A DNA stretch of 6,853 nucleotides from an uncultured Veillonellaceae bacterium (GCA_958439155.1 CAUBUJ010000090.1:1-6853), one strand, 5' to 3'. Counted from the stretch's first letter, positions 1 through 6,182 are shown. Made by a program: numbers and translations. The notes: a model not told the origin generated them from the sequence alone.

Positions 1-110
1 GGAATATATAATATTCTCGTACTCATAGCAGATTTTATATAGAAGGGAAGGAATCCTGCAACAATGAATGACTTATGATGAAGTCTATGTAAAGAAAAAT
101 ATAGGAAGTT
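1..110. other. A/T-rich flank with no recognisable gene
   Basis: All three forward frames are closed by stops here, including TAG at 102-104 in the frame of the haemagglutinin remnant that follows. No haemagglutinin-like peptide can be read upstream of about position 105. A small inverted repeat, GAATAT/ATATTC with a 3-base spacer, lies at 2-16, but it has no T-run and no promoter-like context. The stretch is best read as unrelated or decayed sequence joined to the adhesin fragment. Confidence 0.5.
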
Positions 111-1424
111 TTGGTACAAGGTAAGACCGTTTCTATGGAAAAAGGCAAAGATACGACTGTCAAGGGAAGCAATATCGTGGTAGATAATGATGCCACAATA
201 CAAACAGGCGGTGAGCTGCGCGTAGAAAGCGCAGAGCAGACCAGCGTCAGTGAATACGAGAAGACCGTGAAAAAGAGCGGTATCCTGTCTGGCGGCGGCT
301 TGGGTTTTACTATTGGCAAAGAAAAGCAGAACGACCAGTATGCCAACCAGAACAGTGAGCAGGCAGGCAGTACCATTGGCAGTCTTAAAGGTAGTGTCAC
401 CATGAAATCAGGAAAAGATACAGCTATCAAGGGAAGCAGCGTCATTGCTAAGAAAGATATTGCCATTACTGGGGAAAACGTGAGCATAGAGAATACAAAC
501 AGCATGTACCATGCCCAGGAGAAACATGAGTACGAACGCAGCGGGCTGAGTGTATCTATAGGCGGAGCGGCGGTGGAAGCAGTAACGGAAGCAGCAGATC
601 ATGTGAAGCGTGCCCATCAGGTGGAAGACAAACGCCTGGCAGCACTGCATGGGTATGAAGCGTATGACACAGTGAAGGGAGATCTCAAAACCATCAAAGA
701 AACGGCGCAAAATCCATCCAGATATCTCAGCATCAACGTCAGCATTGTCAGCGCAAAGAGACGGAGTGAAAGCGCAAGCACCACGGTTGTATCCAATGGC
801 AGCCAGGTCAAGGCTGAGGGTGACGTAACGATTACCTCTACGGAGAAAGACATTACAGTAAAAGGCAGCAGCGTAGAAGGCAATGGTGTAATACTGAACG
901 CAAAAGAGAACCTGAATATAACTGCTTCAGAAAACAGCAATGTGACCAAGCAAGATTCCAAATCCAGCAGCGCCAGCATAGGCGCTTCCATTGGTGTGGG
1001 CGGATTGCAGGGAATTACCGCGGGCTATGGTCAATCTGAAGGAAATATTAAGGAAAACGGCATCACATACAATGAAAGCACTGTAACTGCTGACAAAGAG
1101 CTGGAATTTACCAGTGGCAAGGATACGAACATCCAGGGTGGTAAGGTGAGCGGCGAGAAAGTCATCGGAAATGTTGGCGGCGATCTGCATCTAAAAAGCA
1201 AACAGGACAGCAATAGTTACGAAGAAAAGAACACCTCTGCTGGGCTGAATGTGGACTATACCCTTGGCAGTCATAAAACTGGCATAGGCGGAGGAGCAAG
1301 TGCTGGTAGAATTGACAGTCGTTACAGCAGCGTTACCGACTAGAGCGGCATCTACGCAGGCAGCGAAGGGTATGATGTAGAAGTCAAAGGAAATACTGAT
1401 CTGAAAGGCGCTGTCATAGACTGA
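111..1424 (+). pseudogene. Internal fragment of a filamentous haemagglutinin / CdiA-like adhesin, broken by a nonsense codon
   Basis: The open frame 111-1343 (410 codons) encodes repeats typical of the Hemagglut_2 region of two-partner-secreted FhaB/CdiA proteins, which are exported through an outer-membrane TpsB channel. The motif GKDTTVKGSN (residues 12-21) recurs as GKDTAIKGSS (101-110), EKDITVKGSS (245-254) and GKDTNIQGGK (336-345). Each copy is followed by a Ser/Thr/Asn-rich segment, and three of the four by a Gly-rich patch. There is no signal peptide, TPS secretion domain or C-terminal toxin, so it is an internal piece of what should be a far larger protein. The only upstream start is a TTG at 111 with a badly placed AGGAAG, and TAG closes the frame at 102. 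After TAG 1341-1343 the same frame continues with SGIYAGSEGYDVEVKGNTDL and then KGAVID to TGA 1422-1424, a typical continuation of this family, so the TAG probably replaced a CAG. A low-level translated orphan cannot be excluded. Confidence 0.8.
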
Positions 1425-1479
1425 AAACTGCAAGATCGAATAAAAACTTTAGATATCATTTGATCTTGCAGTTTTCAGT
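1420..1479. repeat. 18-bp perfect inverted repeat (hairpin) at the end of the haemagglutinin remnant
   Basis: Arm 1420-1437 (ACTGAAAACTGCAAGATC) is the exact reverse complement of 1462-1479, with a 24-base A/T-rich spacer. Neither side has a T-run, so this is not a standard intrinsic terminator. The TGA that ends the remnant's second frame (1422-1424) lies inside the left arm. Haemagglutinin similarity stops at the arm's first bases, which suggests that the hairpin marks a junction. It could be a small palindromic repetitive element, the footprint of a mobile element, or a Rho-assisted stop; the sequence does not decide between them. Confidence 0.75.
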
Positions 1480-1573
1480 ATGATTCTTTCTCATCATTCC
1501 CGCAGGTTTCACGTTATCTTTCTGCAAGGTTTCATGTAATGACTGGTGAAGAAAACTGTGTGAAAGATTTTTC
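1480..1573. other. Non-coding spacer upstream of the transporter promoter
   Basis: No open frame with a plausible ribosome binding site and no RNA gene is visible. The only structure is a weak direct repeat: GCAGGTTTCACGT (1502-1514) and GCAAGGTTTCATGT (1524-1537). It may be chance. The composition is intermediate between the A/T-rich adhesin remnant and the GC-rich genes to the right. Confidence 0.5.
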
Positions 1574-1602
1574 TTTACTCATGGGAAAATGATTTGTATA
1601 AT
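1574..1602 (+). promoter_or_regulatory. Sigma-70 type promoter for the transporter leader
   Basis: A perfect -10 box TATAAT lies at 1597-1602. TTTACT at 1574-1579 matches four of six -35 consensus bases, and the spacer is 17 bases. Transcription would start near 1608, right at the first hairpin of the leader RNA. No other good promoter is seen between the adhesin remnant and the transporter. Confidence 0.7.
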
Positions 1603-1606
1603 AAAT

Positions 1607-1683
1607 CATCCCGCCTCGGGGAGGGATGTGAAAATTTCATGCTGCCGGCGAAGGCAGCTTTTTCTTTTTTATGGGGAGGAACT
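1607..1683 (+). promoter_or_regulatory. Two-hairpin leader RNA with terminator (putative attenuator or riboswitch, possibly guanidine-IV-like)
   Basis: Hairpin 1 pairs CATCCC (1607-1612) with GGGATG (1623-1628), and its loop begins GCC. An A/U-rich linker (1629-1640) follows, then hairpin 2: GCTGCC (1641-1646), loop GGCGAA, GGCAGC (1653-1658) and a U-run. The loop-2 bases GGC/GGCG are complementary to GCC/CGCC at 1612-1615, so a kissing interaction between the hairpins is possible. A terminator between a promoter and the gene's own Shine-Dalgarno (GGGGAGGA, 1673-1680) is the layout of a transcriptional switch. The size, two hairpins, possible kissing loops and efflux-pump gene recall the guanidine-IV (mepA-motif) class. 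That assignment is from memory of the architecture, not a covariance match. TPP, fluoride, ZTP and preQ1 signatures are not seen. Confidence 0.55.
1641..1670 (+). terminator. Intrinsic terminator inside the transporter leader
   Basis: A six-base-pair GC-rich stem, GCTGCC (1641-1646) with GGCAGC (1653-1658), and a 6-base loop are followed at once by a T-tract broken by a single C (1659-1670). It ends 13 bases before the transporter ATG, so it can only act as a premature, probably conditional, stop for the promoter at 1574-1602 or for read-through from the left. Confidence 0.75.
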
Positions 1684-2877
1684 ATGGAACAGAAGAGAGG
1701 AAAGGGACTGATCGTTTTTCTTGGGCTTATGACGGCGCTGGCGCCGCTTTCGACGGATATGTACCTGCCGGCGCTGCCCGAGTTCCAGGCGGATTTTGGG
1801 ATCGCTCCGTCCATGGCACAGACGACGCTCACCATGACCATGACCGGCATGGCGGCGGGGCAGATTTTGGGCGGGCCCATTTCGGACCGGTTCGGACGGA
1901 AATGGCCCATGCTCTGCGGAATGGTTTTCTTTTCTCTCGCGTCGCTTGCGTGTTTTCTCGCGGAGAATATTTATTTTTTCCTCCTCTGCCGGTTCATCCA
2001 GGGCATGGCCGGGGCTTTTGGCATCGTCATCGCCAGAGCCGTCGCCCGTGACGTATGCAGCGGGCCGGAGCTTATGCGGTACTTTGGCATTCTCATGATG
2101 GTGAATGGCCTGGCGCCGATTCTCGCGCCGGTCGCCGGCGGGGAGATCCTGAAATGGACAGACTGGCGGGGGATCTTTGCGGTGCTTGTCGGAATCGGCC
2201 TTCTCCAGACGGGAGAGACTCTCTTTTTCCGGGAAACTCTTCCCCACAAGGGGCGGAGCGGGAGCGTCGGGGCGAGCTTTTCCAATTTTCCAAAACTCTT
2301 GCGGGATCCCTATTTCCGCGGCCATTGTCTCGTGCAGTGCTTCGTTTTCGGCGCGTTCTTTTCTTATCTCGCAGGCTCCACTTTTCTCTTCCAGAATGTG
2401 TATGGCGTCTCGCCCCAGGCATACAGTTATATTTTCGGCGCCATCGGCGCGGGGCTCCTCCTTGCGGGAGGCCTTCCGGCGCGTCTGGCCGGGACGGTGC
2501 GGGAAGTGGTCATGCTGAAATGGGCTCTCTGGATCCCTGCGGCAGGGAGTCTCTTCCTTCTCGCTGGGTTCTTTGCAGGGGCGCCGATCTGGTATACTAT
2601 CCCTGTCCTTTTTGTGACGATCGTCCCTCTTTCCGTGATGGGCGCGGCCAGTACGGCCCTCTCCCTCACGAGACTTCCTGCCGGCATTTCCGGGAGTGCT
2701 TCTGCCCTGCTTGGGTTCTTTTCCATGATTCTCGGCGGTCTCTGCATGCCTCTTACAGGAATGGCAGGCAGCCATACAGCAATTCCTATGGGGGTTCTCA
2801 TGGCAGCGGGATACTTTCTGGCGCTCCTTGCGTTTTACCGGGTGGTTTGGCCGCGGCACCAGCAGGAAAGACGCTGA
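1684..2877 (+). CDS. Bcr/CflA-family MFS drug efflux transporter
   Basis: This 397-residue protein is the usual length for a 12-helix major facilitator of the DHA1 Bcr/CflA group, inner-membrane proton antiporters that export drugs and small metabolites. The family TM1 signature STDMYLPALP is at residues 23-32. MFS motif A, GGPISDRFGRK, is at 63-73 in the TM2-TM3 loop. The Bcr-typical ARAVARDVCSG (117-127) is followed by GLAPILAPVAGG. ATG 1684 is chosen because GGGGAGGA (1673-1680) sits three bases upstream. The in-frame TTG at 1594 is rejected because it lies in the promoter and would translate the leader terminator. Expression is probably controlled by that leader. The gene is convergent with the Fur-family gene and has its own terminator. 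The substrate cannot be told from sequence; the leader hints at a guanidine-like or toxic compound, which is inference. Confidence 0.88.
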   Translation: MEQKRGKGLIVFLGLMTALAPLSTDMYLPALPEFQADFGIAPSMAQTTLTMTMTGMAAGQILGGPISDRFGRKWPMLCGMVFFSLASLACFLAENIYFFLLCRFIQGMAGAFGIVIARAVARDVCSGPELMRYFGILMMVNGLAPILAPVAGGEILKWTDWRGIFAVLVGIGLLQTGETLFFRETLPHKGRSGSVGASFSNFPKLLRDPYFRGHCLVQCFVFGAFFSYLAGSTFLFQNVYGVSPQAYSYIFGAIGAGLLLAGGLPARLAGTVREVVMLKWALWIPAAGSLFLLAGFFAGAPIWYTIPVLFVTIVPLSVMGAASTALSLTRLPAGISGSASALLGFFSMILGGLCMPLTGMAGSHTAIPMGVLMAAGYFLALLAFYRVVWPRHQQERR

Positions 2878-2885
2878 GAGGCATC

Positions 2886-2916
2886 AAAAAACGCCCCTCC
2901 CGAAAGAGAAGCGTTT
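2886..2916 (-). terminator. Terminator of the Fur-family gene (minus strand)
   Basis: On the minus strand AAACGCTTCTC pairs with GAGGGGCGTTT, 11 pairs including two G-U, around the loop TTTCGG, and runs into a stretch of six T (plus-strand A 2886-2891). The two wobble pairs would be C-A mismatches on the plus strand, so it works best for minus-strand transcripts coming from 2953. It lies between the transporter stop and the transporter's own terminator. Confidence 0.75.
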
Positions 2917-2925
2917 CAAGAAAGG

Positions 2926-2954
2926 AGGATCCCTTTCCCCAGGGGATCCTTTTT
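2926..2954 (+). terminator. Terminator of the MFS transporter gene
   Basis: AGGATCCC (2926-2933) pairs with GGGATCCT (2943-2950) around a 9-base loop and is followed by a T-run (2950-2954). It overlaps the stop codon of the convergent Fur-family gene, whose TAA is the plus-strand TTA at 2953-2955. Confidence 0.75.
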
Positions 2955-3360
2955 ACTGTCCGTCATTCCGGCGGCAGCTCCGGCAGACGCCGTAAATGGT
3001 GGTTTTCGTCGGGTCAATATGGAATCCGTCGGAGGCGATGGCAGACCGCACGAGAGCGCGGGCGCTTTCTTCATCCAGATGGATGGTGGCGCCGCATTTT
3101 TCGCAGATCAAGTGGAGCTTGTTGGCGCATTCATCGGCGTGGATGTAGCGGTACTTGCTCTCTCTCGGCTTTTCGCCGGGCGAGCGGAGCAGGTACCCTT
3201 CTTTTTCCAGCATGGACAGATTCCGGTAAACCGCGCTGATGCTCACAGGAGGCGTTTTCAGGGAAGCGAGCGCCTGGGAAATATCCTGCGCTGTAAAAGT
3301 TTCATCCGGGTGGTTCCGGAAGAACTGGAGCAGCTCCCTTCTTTGTCTTGTCATGTACAT
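2953..3360 (-). CDS. Fur-family metal-responsive repressor (Zur-like)
   Basis: At 135 residues this is a normal-sized Fur/Zur/PerR protein: an N-terminal winged helix, with recognition helix around ISAVYRNLSMLEKEG (41-55), and a C-terminal dimerisation and metal-binding domain. The structural zinc pairs are C86-x2-C89 and C126-x2-C129. Other potential ligands are C78, H83, H94 and H114. The usual His-His-Asp-His before the first CxxC reads Asn-Lys-Leu-His (80-83), so classical Fur ligands are missing, while a Cys eight residues before C86 recalls Zur-type sites. A zinc sensor is therefore my tentative preference; iron or peroxide sensing is not excluded. The start is the ATG at 3360, eight bases after AAGGAGG on the minus strand; the ATG two codons later (3354) is an alternative. 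No obvious metal transporter adjoins it, so its targets are probably elsewhere. The gene is divergent from mnmE. Confidence 0.88.
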   Translation of the reverse strand: MYMTRQRRELLQFFRNHPDETFTAQDISQALASLKTPPVSISAVYRNLSMLEKEGYLLRSPGEKPRESKYRYIHADECANKLHLICEKCGATIHLDEESARALVRSAIASDGFHIDPTKTTIYGVCRSCRRNDGQ

Positions 3361-3387
3361 ACAGCATGCCTCCTTCTCATTTTTCTC

Positions 3388-3417
3388 ATTATAGGTCATT
3401 GCTTTTTTCATTGTCAA
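3388..3417 (-). promoter_or_regulatory. Consensus promoter of the Fur-family gene
   Basis: On the minus strand a perfect TTGACA (3412-3417) and a perfect TATAAT (3388-3393) are separated by 18 bases. Transcription would start near 3381, leaving a leader of about 20 bases with the AAGGAGG site. A promoter this strong commonly belongs to a repressed or autoregulated gene. I see no clean Fur or Zur box over it. Confidence 0.8.
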
Positions 3418-3434
3418 TAAAAGGGAAATGGAAA

Positions 3435-3464
3435 TTGGCTGCCGGCGGCGAATTATTTTATAAT
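3435..3464 (+). promoter_or_regulatory. Promoter of mnmE
   Basis: A perfect -10 TATAAT is at 3459-3464, and TTGGCT (3435-3440) matches four of six -35 bases at 18-base spacing. The predicted start near 3471 gives a leader of about 25 bases with GAGGGA at 3485-3490, five bases before the ATG. It is back to back with the Fur-family promoter, with about 17 bases between the two -35 boxes. Confidence 0.65.
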
Positions 3465-3495
3465 ACAGATAGATTATAGAAACAGAGGGATCAGG

Positions 3496-4875
3496 ATGTA
3501 CGAAGATACAACCATTGCCGCCATCGCTACCGCGCCGGGGGAAGGCGGCATCGGCATTATCCGTGTGAGCGGAAGCGGCGCGAGAGACGTGGGGGACCGG
3601 GTCTTCGAAATGAAGGGCGGGAAAACCTTTGCCTCCGCCCAGCCGCAGCGCATGTACTACGGCCATATCATAGGCCCCCGGGGGATCATTGACGAAGGAC
3701 TGGGCGTCTATATGAAAGCGCCCCATTCCTATACGGGAGAAGATGTAGTGGAGCTCCAGATCCACGGCAGCAGGGAAGCGCTCCGGGAGACGCTCGCCCT
3801 CTGCCTTGCCGCAGGAGCCATTCCAGCAGAGCGGGGGGAATTCACGAAGCGGGCATTTCTCAATGGCCGGATTGATCTCACCCAGGCGGAAGCGGTGATG
3901 GATGTGATTACCGCCCGGGGCAGCGCTGCCCTCTCCCAGGCAGAGAGTCATCTCTCCGGCGCGCTTTCCCGGTATGTGCGGGACGCGCGGGGCGCACTGA
4001 AAGATCTCATTACGAAGCTGGAAGTGACCATCGACTACCCGGAAGAGGACATTGAAGACTTGACGAGAGAAGAAATTCTGGAGGGGCTTCTGCAGATCCG
4101 CGGGCCCATGGAAGCGCTTCTTGCGCGCTCGAAAAAAGGGCGGATCATCCGGGAAGGGATGCGCACCGCCATCGTTGGCCGGCCCAATGCGGGGAAGTCG
4201 AGCCTCCTCAATGCGATTCTCCAGGAAGACCGGGCCATCGTGACCGACGTGCCCGGCACGACGAGGGATACCATTGAGGAAGCGGTCCAAATCGGCGGCG
4301 TGCCGCTCATCCTCATGGATACGGCAGGGCTGCGCCATACAGAGAACCAGGTGGAGCGGATCGGTATCGAAAGAGCGCGGTCCGCCATGGAGAAGGCCGA
4401 TCTCATTCTCGCCGTGATCGATGGGAGCCGGCCCCTCCAGGGGGATGACAGGGAAATCCTCGCGTCTCTCCAGGGGCGGGAAGCTATTGTGATTCTCAAT
4501 AAATATGATCTGCCCCAGGAAGTAGGGAAAGAAGAGATTGCTTCTCTCGCCGGACCGGTGCCGGTGATTTCCCTCTCTGCCCGCTATGGCAGCGGCATCG
4601 ATGATCTGGAAGAGGCGCTCACCGATCTGGCGGAGTCCCAGAATATGGAATCAGGACGGGAACTGTTCCTTACCAATATGCGTCATGTGGAACTTTTGCG
4701 GCAGGCGCTCCTCGCGGTGGGACGGGCCCAGTTGTCCTGCGAGAACGGCATGCCTGCAGACTGCGTCGCAGTGGATCTCACCGAAAGCTGGAACCTCCTG
4801 GGCGAAATTACAGGGGATACGGTGGACGATGAACTGATTCATTCCATTTTTGAGAATTTCTGTGTAGGAAAATAA
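3496..4875 (+). CDS. mnmE: tRNA uridine-5-carboxymethylaminomethyl(34) synthesis GTPase MnmE
   Basis: MnmE (TrmE) works with MnmG to place the (carboxymethyl)aminomethyl group on wobble uridine 34 of certain tRNAs, using a formyl/methylene-tetrahydrofolate derivative and GTP hydrolysis in the cytoplasm. The 459-residue protein is full length. The N-terminal tetrahydrofolate-binding domain starts with TIAAIATAPGEGGIGIIRVSG. A helical domain encloses the G domain: P-loop GRPNAGKS (228-235) with the Asn (231) linked to potassium-stimulated GTPase activity, switch DVPGTTRD (251-258), DTAG (275-278), NKYD (335-338) and SAR near the G5 position. The C-terminus ends FCVGK, with the conserved Cys at 456. 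The start has GAGGGA five bases upstream. The gene appears monocistronic: own promoter, strong terminator after the stop, and no mnmG downstream, whereas the two are neighbours in many bacteria. No abnormal residues were noticed. Confidence 0.97.
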   Translation: MYEDTTIAAIATAPGEGGIGIIRVSGSGARDVGDRVFEMKGGKTFASAQPQRMYYGHIIGPRGIIDEGLGVYMKAPHSYTGEDVVELQIHGSREALRETLALCLAAGAIPAERGEFTKRAFLNGRIDLTQAEAVMDVITARGSAALSQAESHLSGALSRYVRDARGALKDLITKLEVTIDYPEEDIEDLTREEILEGLLQIRGPMEALLARSKKGRIIREGMRTAIVGRPNAGKSSLLNAILQEDRAIVTDVPGTTRDTIEEAVQIGGVPLILMDTAGLRHTENQVERIGIERARSAMEKADLILAVIDGSRPLQGDDREILASLQGREAIVILNKYDLPQEVGKEEIASLAGPVPVISLSARYGSGIDDLEEALTDLAESQNMESGRELFLTNMRHVELLRQALLAVGRAQLSCENGMPADCVAVDLTESWNLLGEITGDTVDDELIHSIFENFCVGK

Positions 4876-4884
4876 AGAATGGAT

Positions 4885-4934
4885 GCAGTAAAAAAGACGG
4901 GAAGGAGTGCCTCTCTTCCTGTCTTTTTTACTGC
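4885..4934. terminator. Bidirectional terminator between mnmE and the hydrolase
   Basis: Arm 4885-4904 pairs with 4915-4934 over 20 base pairs with a single G-T position and a 10-base loop. Both arms contain a six-base A or T run flanking the GC-rich core, so the RNA from either strand forms a hairpin ending in U6. It lies 9 bases after the mnmE stop and 5 bases beyond the convergent hydrolase stop, and serves both genes. Confidence 0.88.
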
Positions 4935-4939
4935 GCTTT

Positions 4940-6103
4940 TTATTTCAGATTTTCTTTAAAAAAGGCGGCGAGCCTGTCGAAAGGGATCTTGTCCATCTGG
5001 TCGTACAGGTCAGTGTGGGTCGCGCCAGGGACGACGATTTCTTCTTTATTCGGGGACGTCAGTTTCTCATAGAGCTCATCAGAAAAATATTTCGAGTGGG
5101 CCCGGCTTCCGGTGATGATCAGGATCGGCTTCTCCCGGAGCTCGCCAAGATTGCTCATGAGGGTGAAGTCAAAGAAGCCGTAAGGCATGGTGGAATCCCA
5201 GGCAGAGGTATTGGAATTGATGGACCGAGGGTGGTACGCCCGGCCCACATAGTAATTGTAGAATTCGGTGGTCACCGGGTCTGCGCCATCAGGGAGCCTG
5301 TCTGGAAACATGGTGGGCCCGGTCAATACTTTCCCGGAAGCATCGACGGTCATTTCTTGAGCGCCGGGAATGGACTTTCCAGTGCGCGCTTCTTCATTCC
5401 GCATGTCCGCCAGATGGCGCAGCACGATATCCCGCTCTTCCGGTGTATAGTAAGCGCCTTTGTAATGGTCGCTGATGCTTTCTGACATGTCGTAGAGAGC
5501 GGAAACGGCGACAGCTCCTATGCGGCTGTCGCTGCCGGCAGCGGTGACGGCCATGCCGGAGAGGCCGCAGATGCCTAGCACCCCGATTCTGGAAGGATTG
5601 ACGAAGGACAGGGAGGACAGAAAATCTACCGCTCCGTGATAATCTTCGGTGAAAATGTCAGGGGAAGCCATATTGCGCCGTTTCCCGCTGCTTTCTCCAG
5701 TCATGGACGGATCGAAAGCGACAGCGGCAAGTCCCCGCTTTGCCAGTTCCTGCGCGTAGAGCCCGGAGACCTGTTCCTTCACCGCGCCGAAGGGGCCGCT
5801 TACGGCAATGGCCTCATAGGTATGACTGGGGTCAAAATCGCGGGGCAGGTAGAGGTGGCCTGCCACAGTGAAGCCGTAGTGATTTTCGAAACGGACTTCT
5901 TTCACCGTAATAGATGGATCAATGGCAAATACGCGGGTATCTTTCTTTAGATCGGTGATGGATGCATGTTTCATAGATAGATTTTCCTCCAGTATGTTCA
6001 AAGGGGCGGCATGGGACGCGCCGGCTGTGATGCCGCCTGCCGGGGCGAGTCCCATGACAAGCAGGGCAGCGAGCAAGGCCTTTTTGCAGAATGATTTTTT
6101 CAT
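4940..6103 (-). CDS. Exported alpha/beta hydrolase, dienelactone-hydrolase-like
   Basis: This 387-residue protein begins with a signal peptide: Lys-rich start, hydrophobic segment about 9-25, likely cleavage after SHA (residue 32). It should therefore act outside the cytoplasmic membrane. ATG 6103 is preferred because minus-strand AAGGAG sits seven bases upstream; a TTG two codons earlier is less likely. The body is an alpha/beta hydrolase of the YcjY/dienelactone-hydrolase-like kind. The nucleophile elbow reads GVLGICGLSG (174-183), pointing to Cys179 rather than Ser as nucleophile. The C-terminal GATHTDLYD (360-368) supplies the likely catalytic His363. AHSKYFSDE (335-343) is another block I recognise from this family. 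The acid residue is not certain, and Ser182 is an alternative nucleophile. The substrate is unknown. The gene is divergent from a LysR-type gene that probably controls it. Confidence 0.82.
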   Translation of the reverse strand: MKKSFCKKALLAALLVMGLAPAGGITAGASHAAPLNILEENLSMKHASITDLKKDTRVFAIDPSITVKEVRFENHYGFTVAGHLYLPRDFDPSHTYEAIAVSGPFGAVKEQVSGLYAQELAKRGLAAVAFDPSMTGESSGKRRNMASPDIFTEDYHGAVDFLSSLSFVNPSRIGVLGICGLSGMAVTAAGSDSRIGAVAVSALYDMSESISDHYKGAYYTPEERDIVLRHLADMRNEEARTGKSIPGAQEMTVDASGKVLTGPTMFPDRLPDGADPVTTEFYNYYVGRAYHPRSINSNTSAWDSTMPYGFFDFTLMSNLGELREKPILIITGSRAHSKYFSDELYEKLTSPNKEEIVVPGATHTDLYDQMDKIPFDRLAAFFKENLK

Positions 6104-6152
6104 AGGCAATCTCCTTATCCAATCGGTACTACGTAGAAATGATCCTGTAGAT

Positions 6153-6181
6153 AGTATAAAAAATGGGGCATAGAATATTCT
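6153..6181 (-). promoter_or_regulatory. Probable hydrolase promoter with weak -35
   Basis: On the minus strand TATACT (6153-6158) is a good -10 box. The region 17 bases upstream (6176-6181) has no TTGACA-like match, as is common for activator-dependent promoters. The expected -35 falls inside the palindrome at 6171-6182. The start would be near 6146, giving a leader of about 43 bases. Confidence 0.5.
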
Positions 6182-6182
6182 A
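6171..6182. promoter_or_regulatory. Perfect 12-bp palindrome, candidate LysR activation site
   Basis: TAGAATATTCTA reads the same on both strands and covers the expected -35 box of the hydrolase promoter, centred about 30 bases upstream of its predicted start. This is where LysR-type regulators usually have their inducer-dependent activation site. The half-site GAAT/ATTC is shared with the stronger inverted repeat at 6201-6225. Confidence 0.5.

Noticed and set aside
2..16. GAATAT/ATATTC inverted repeat at the left edge as an operator or terminator
   Set aside because: It is short and very A/T-rich, with no promoter, T-run or adjacent gene start to give it meaning.
1502..1537. Degenerate GCAGGTTTCACGT / GCAAGGTTTCATGT pair as a CRISPR or tandem-repeat remnant
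   Set aside because: There are only two imperfect units with no regular spacer, and no associated genes.
1607..1660. TPP riboswitch suggested by the ATGCTGCCGGCGAAGG-like stretch
   Set aside because: The essential CUGAGA element and the paired TPP arms are absent, and the similarity falls within an ordinary terminator hairpin.
1594..1683. A 30-codon N-terminal extension of the transporter from TTG 1594
   Set aside because: It overlaps the -10 box and the leader terminator and has no ribosome binding site, whereas ATG 1684 has GGGGAGGA.
1669..2859. A 396-codon minus-strand open frame opposite the transporter
   Set aside because: Its composition is that of a GC-rich antisense shadow, rich in Arg, Pro, Lys and Glu, with no domain or hydrophobic pattern.
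2055..3239. A long plus-strand open frame overlapping the transporter and the Fur-family gene
   Set aside because: It is Arg/Gly/Ser/Pro-rich, resembles no family, crosses two terminators and lies out of frame over the clear MFS gene.
2953..4338. A 461-codon minus-strand open frame running from the Fur-family gene through the antisense of mnmE
   Set aside because: Only the last 135 codons resemble a protein family and have a promoter and ribosome binding site. The upstream part is the complement of well-conserved mnmE codons.
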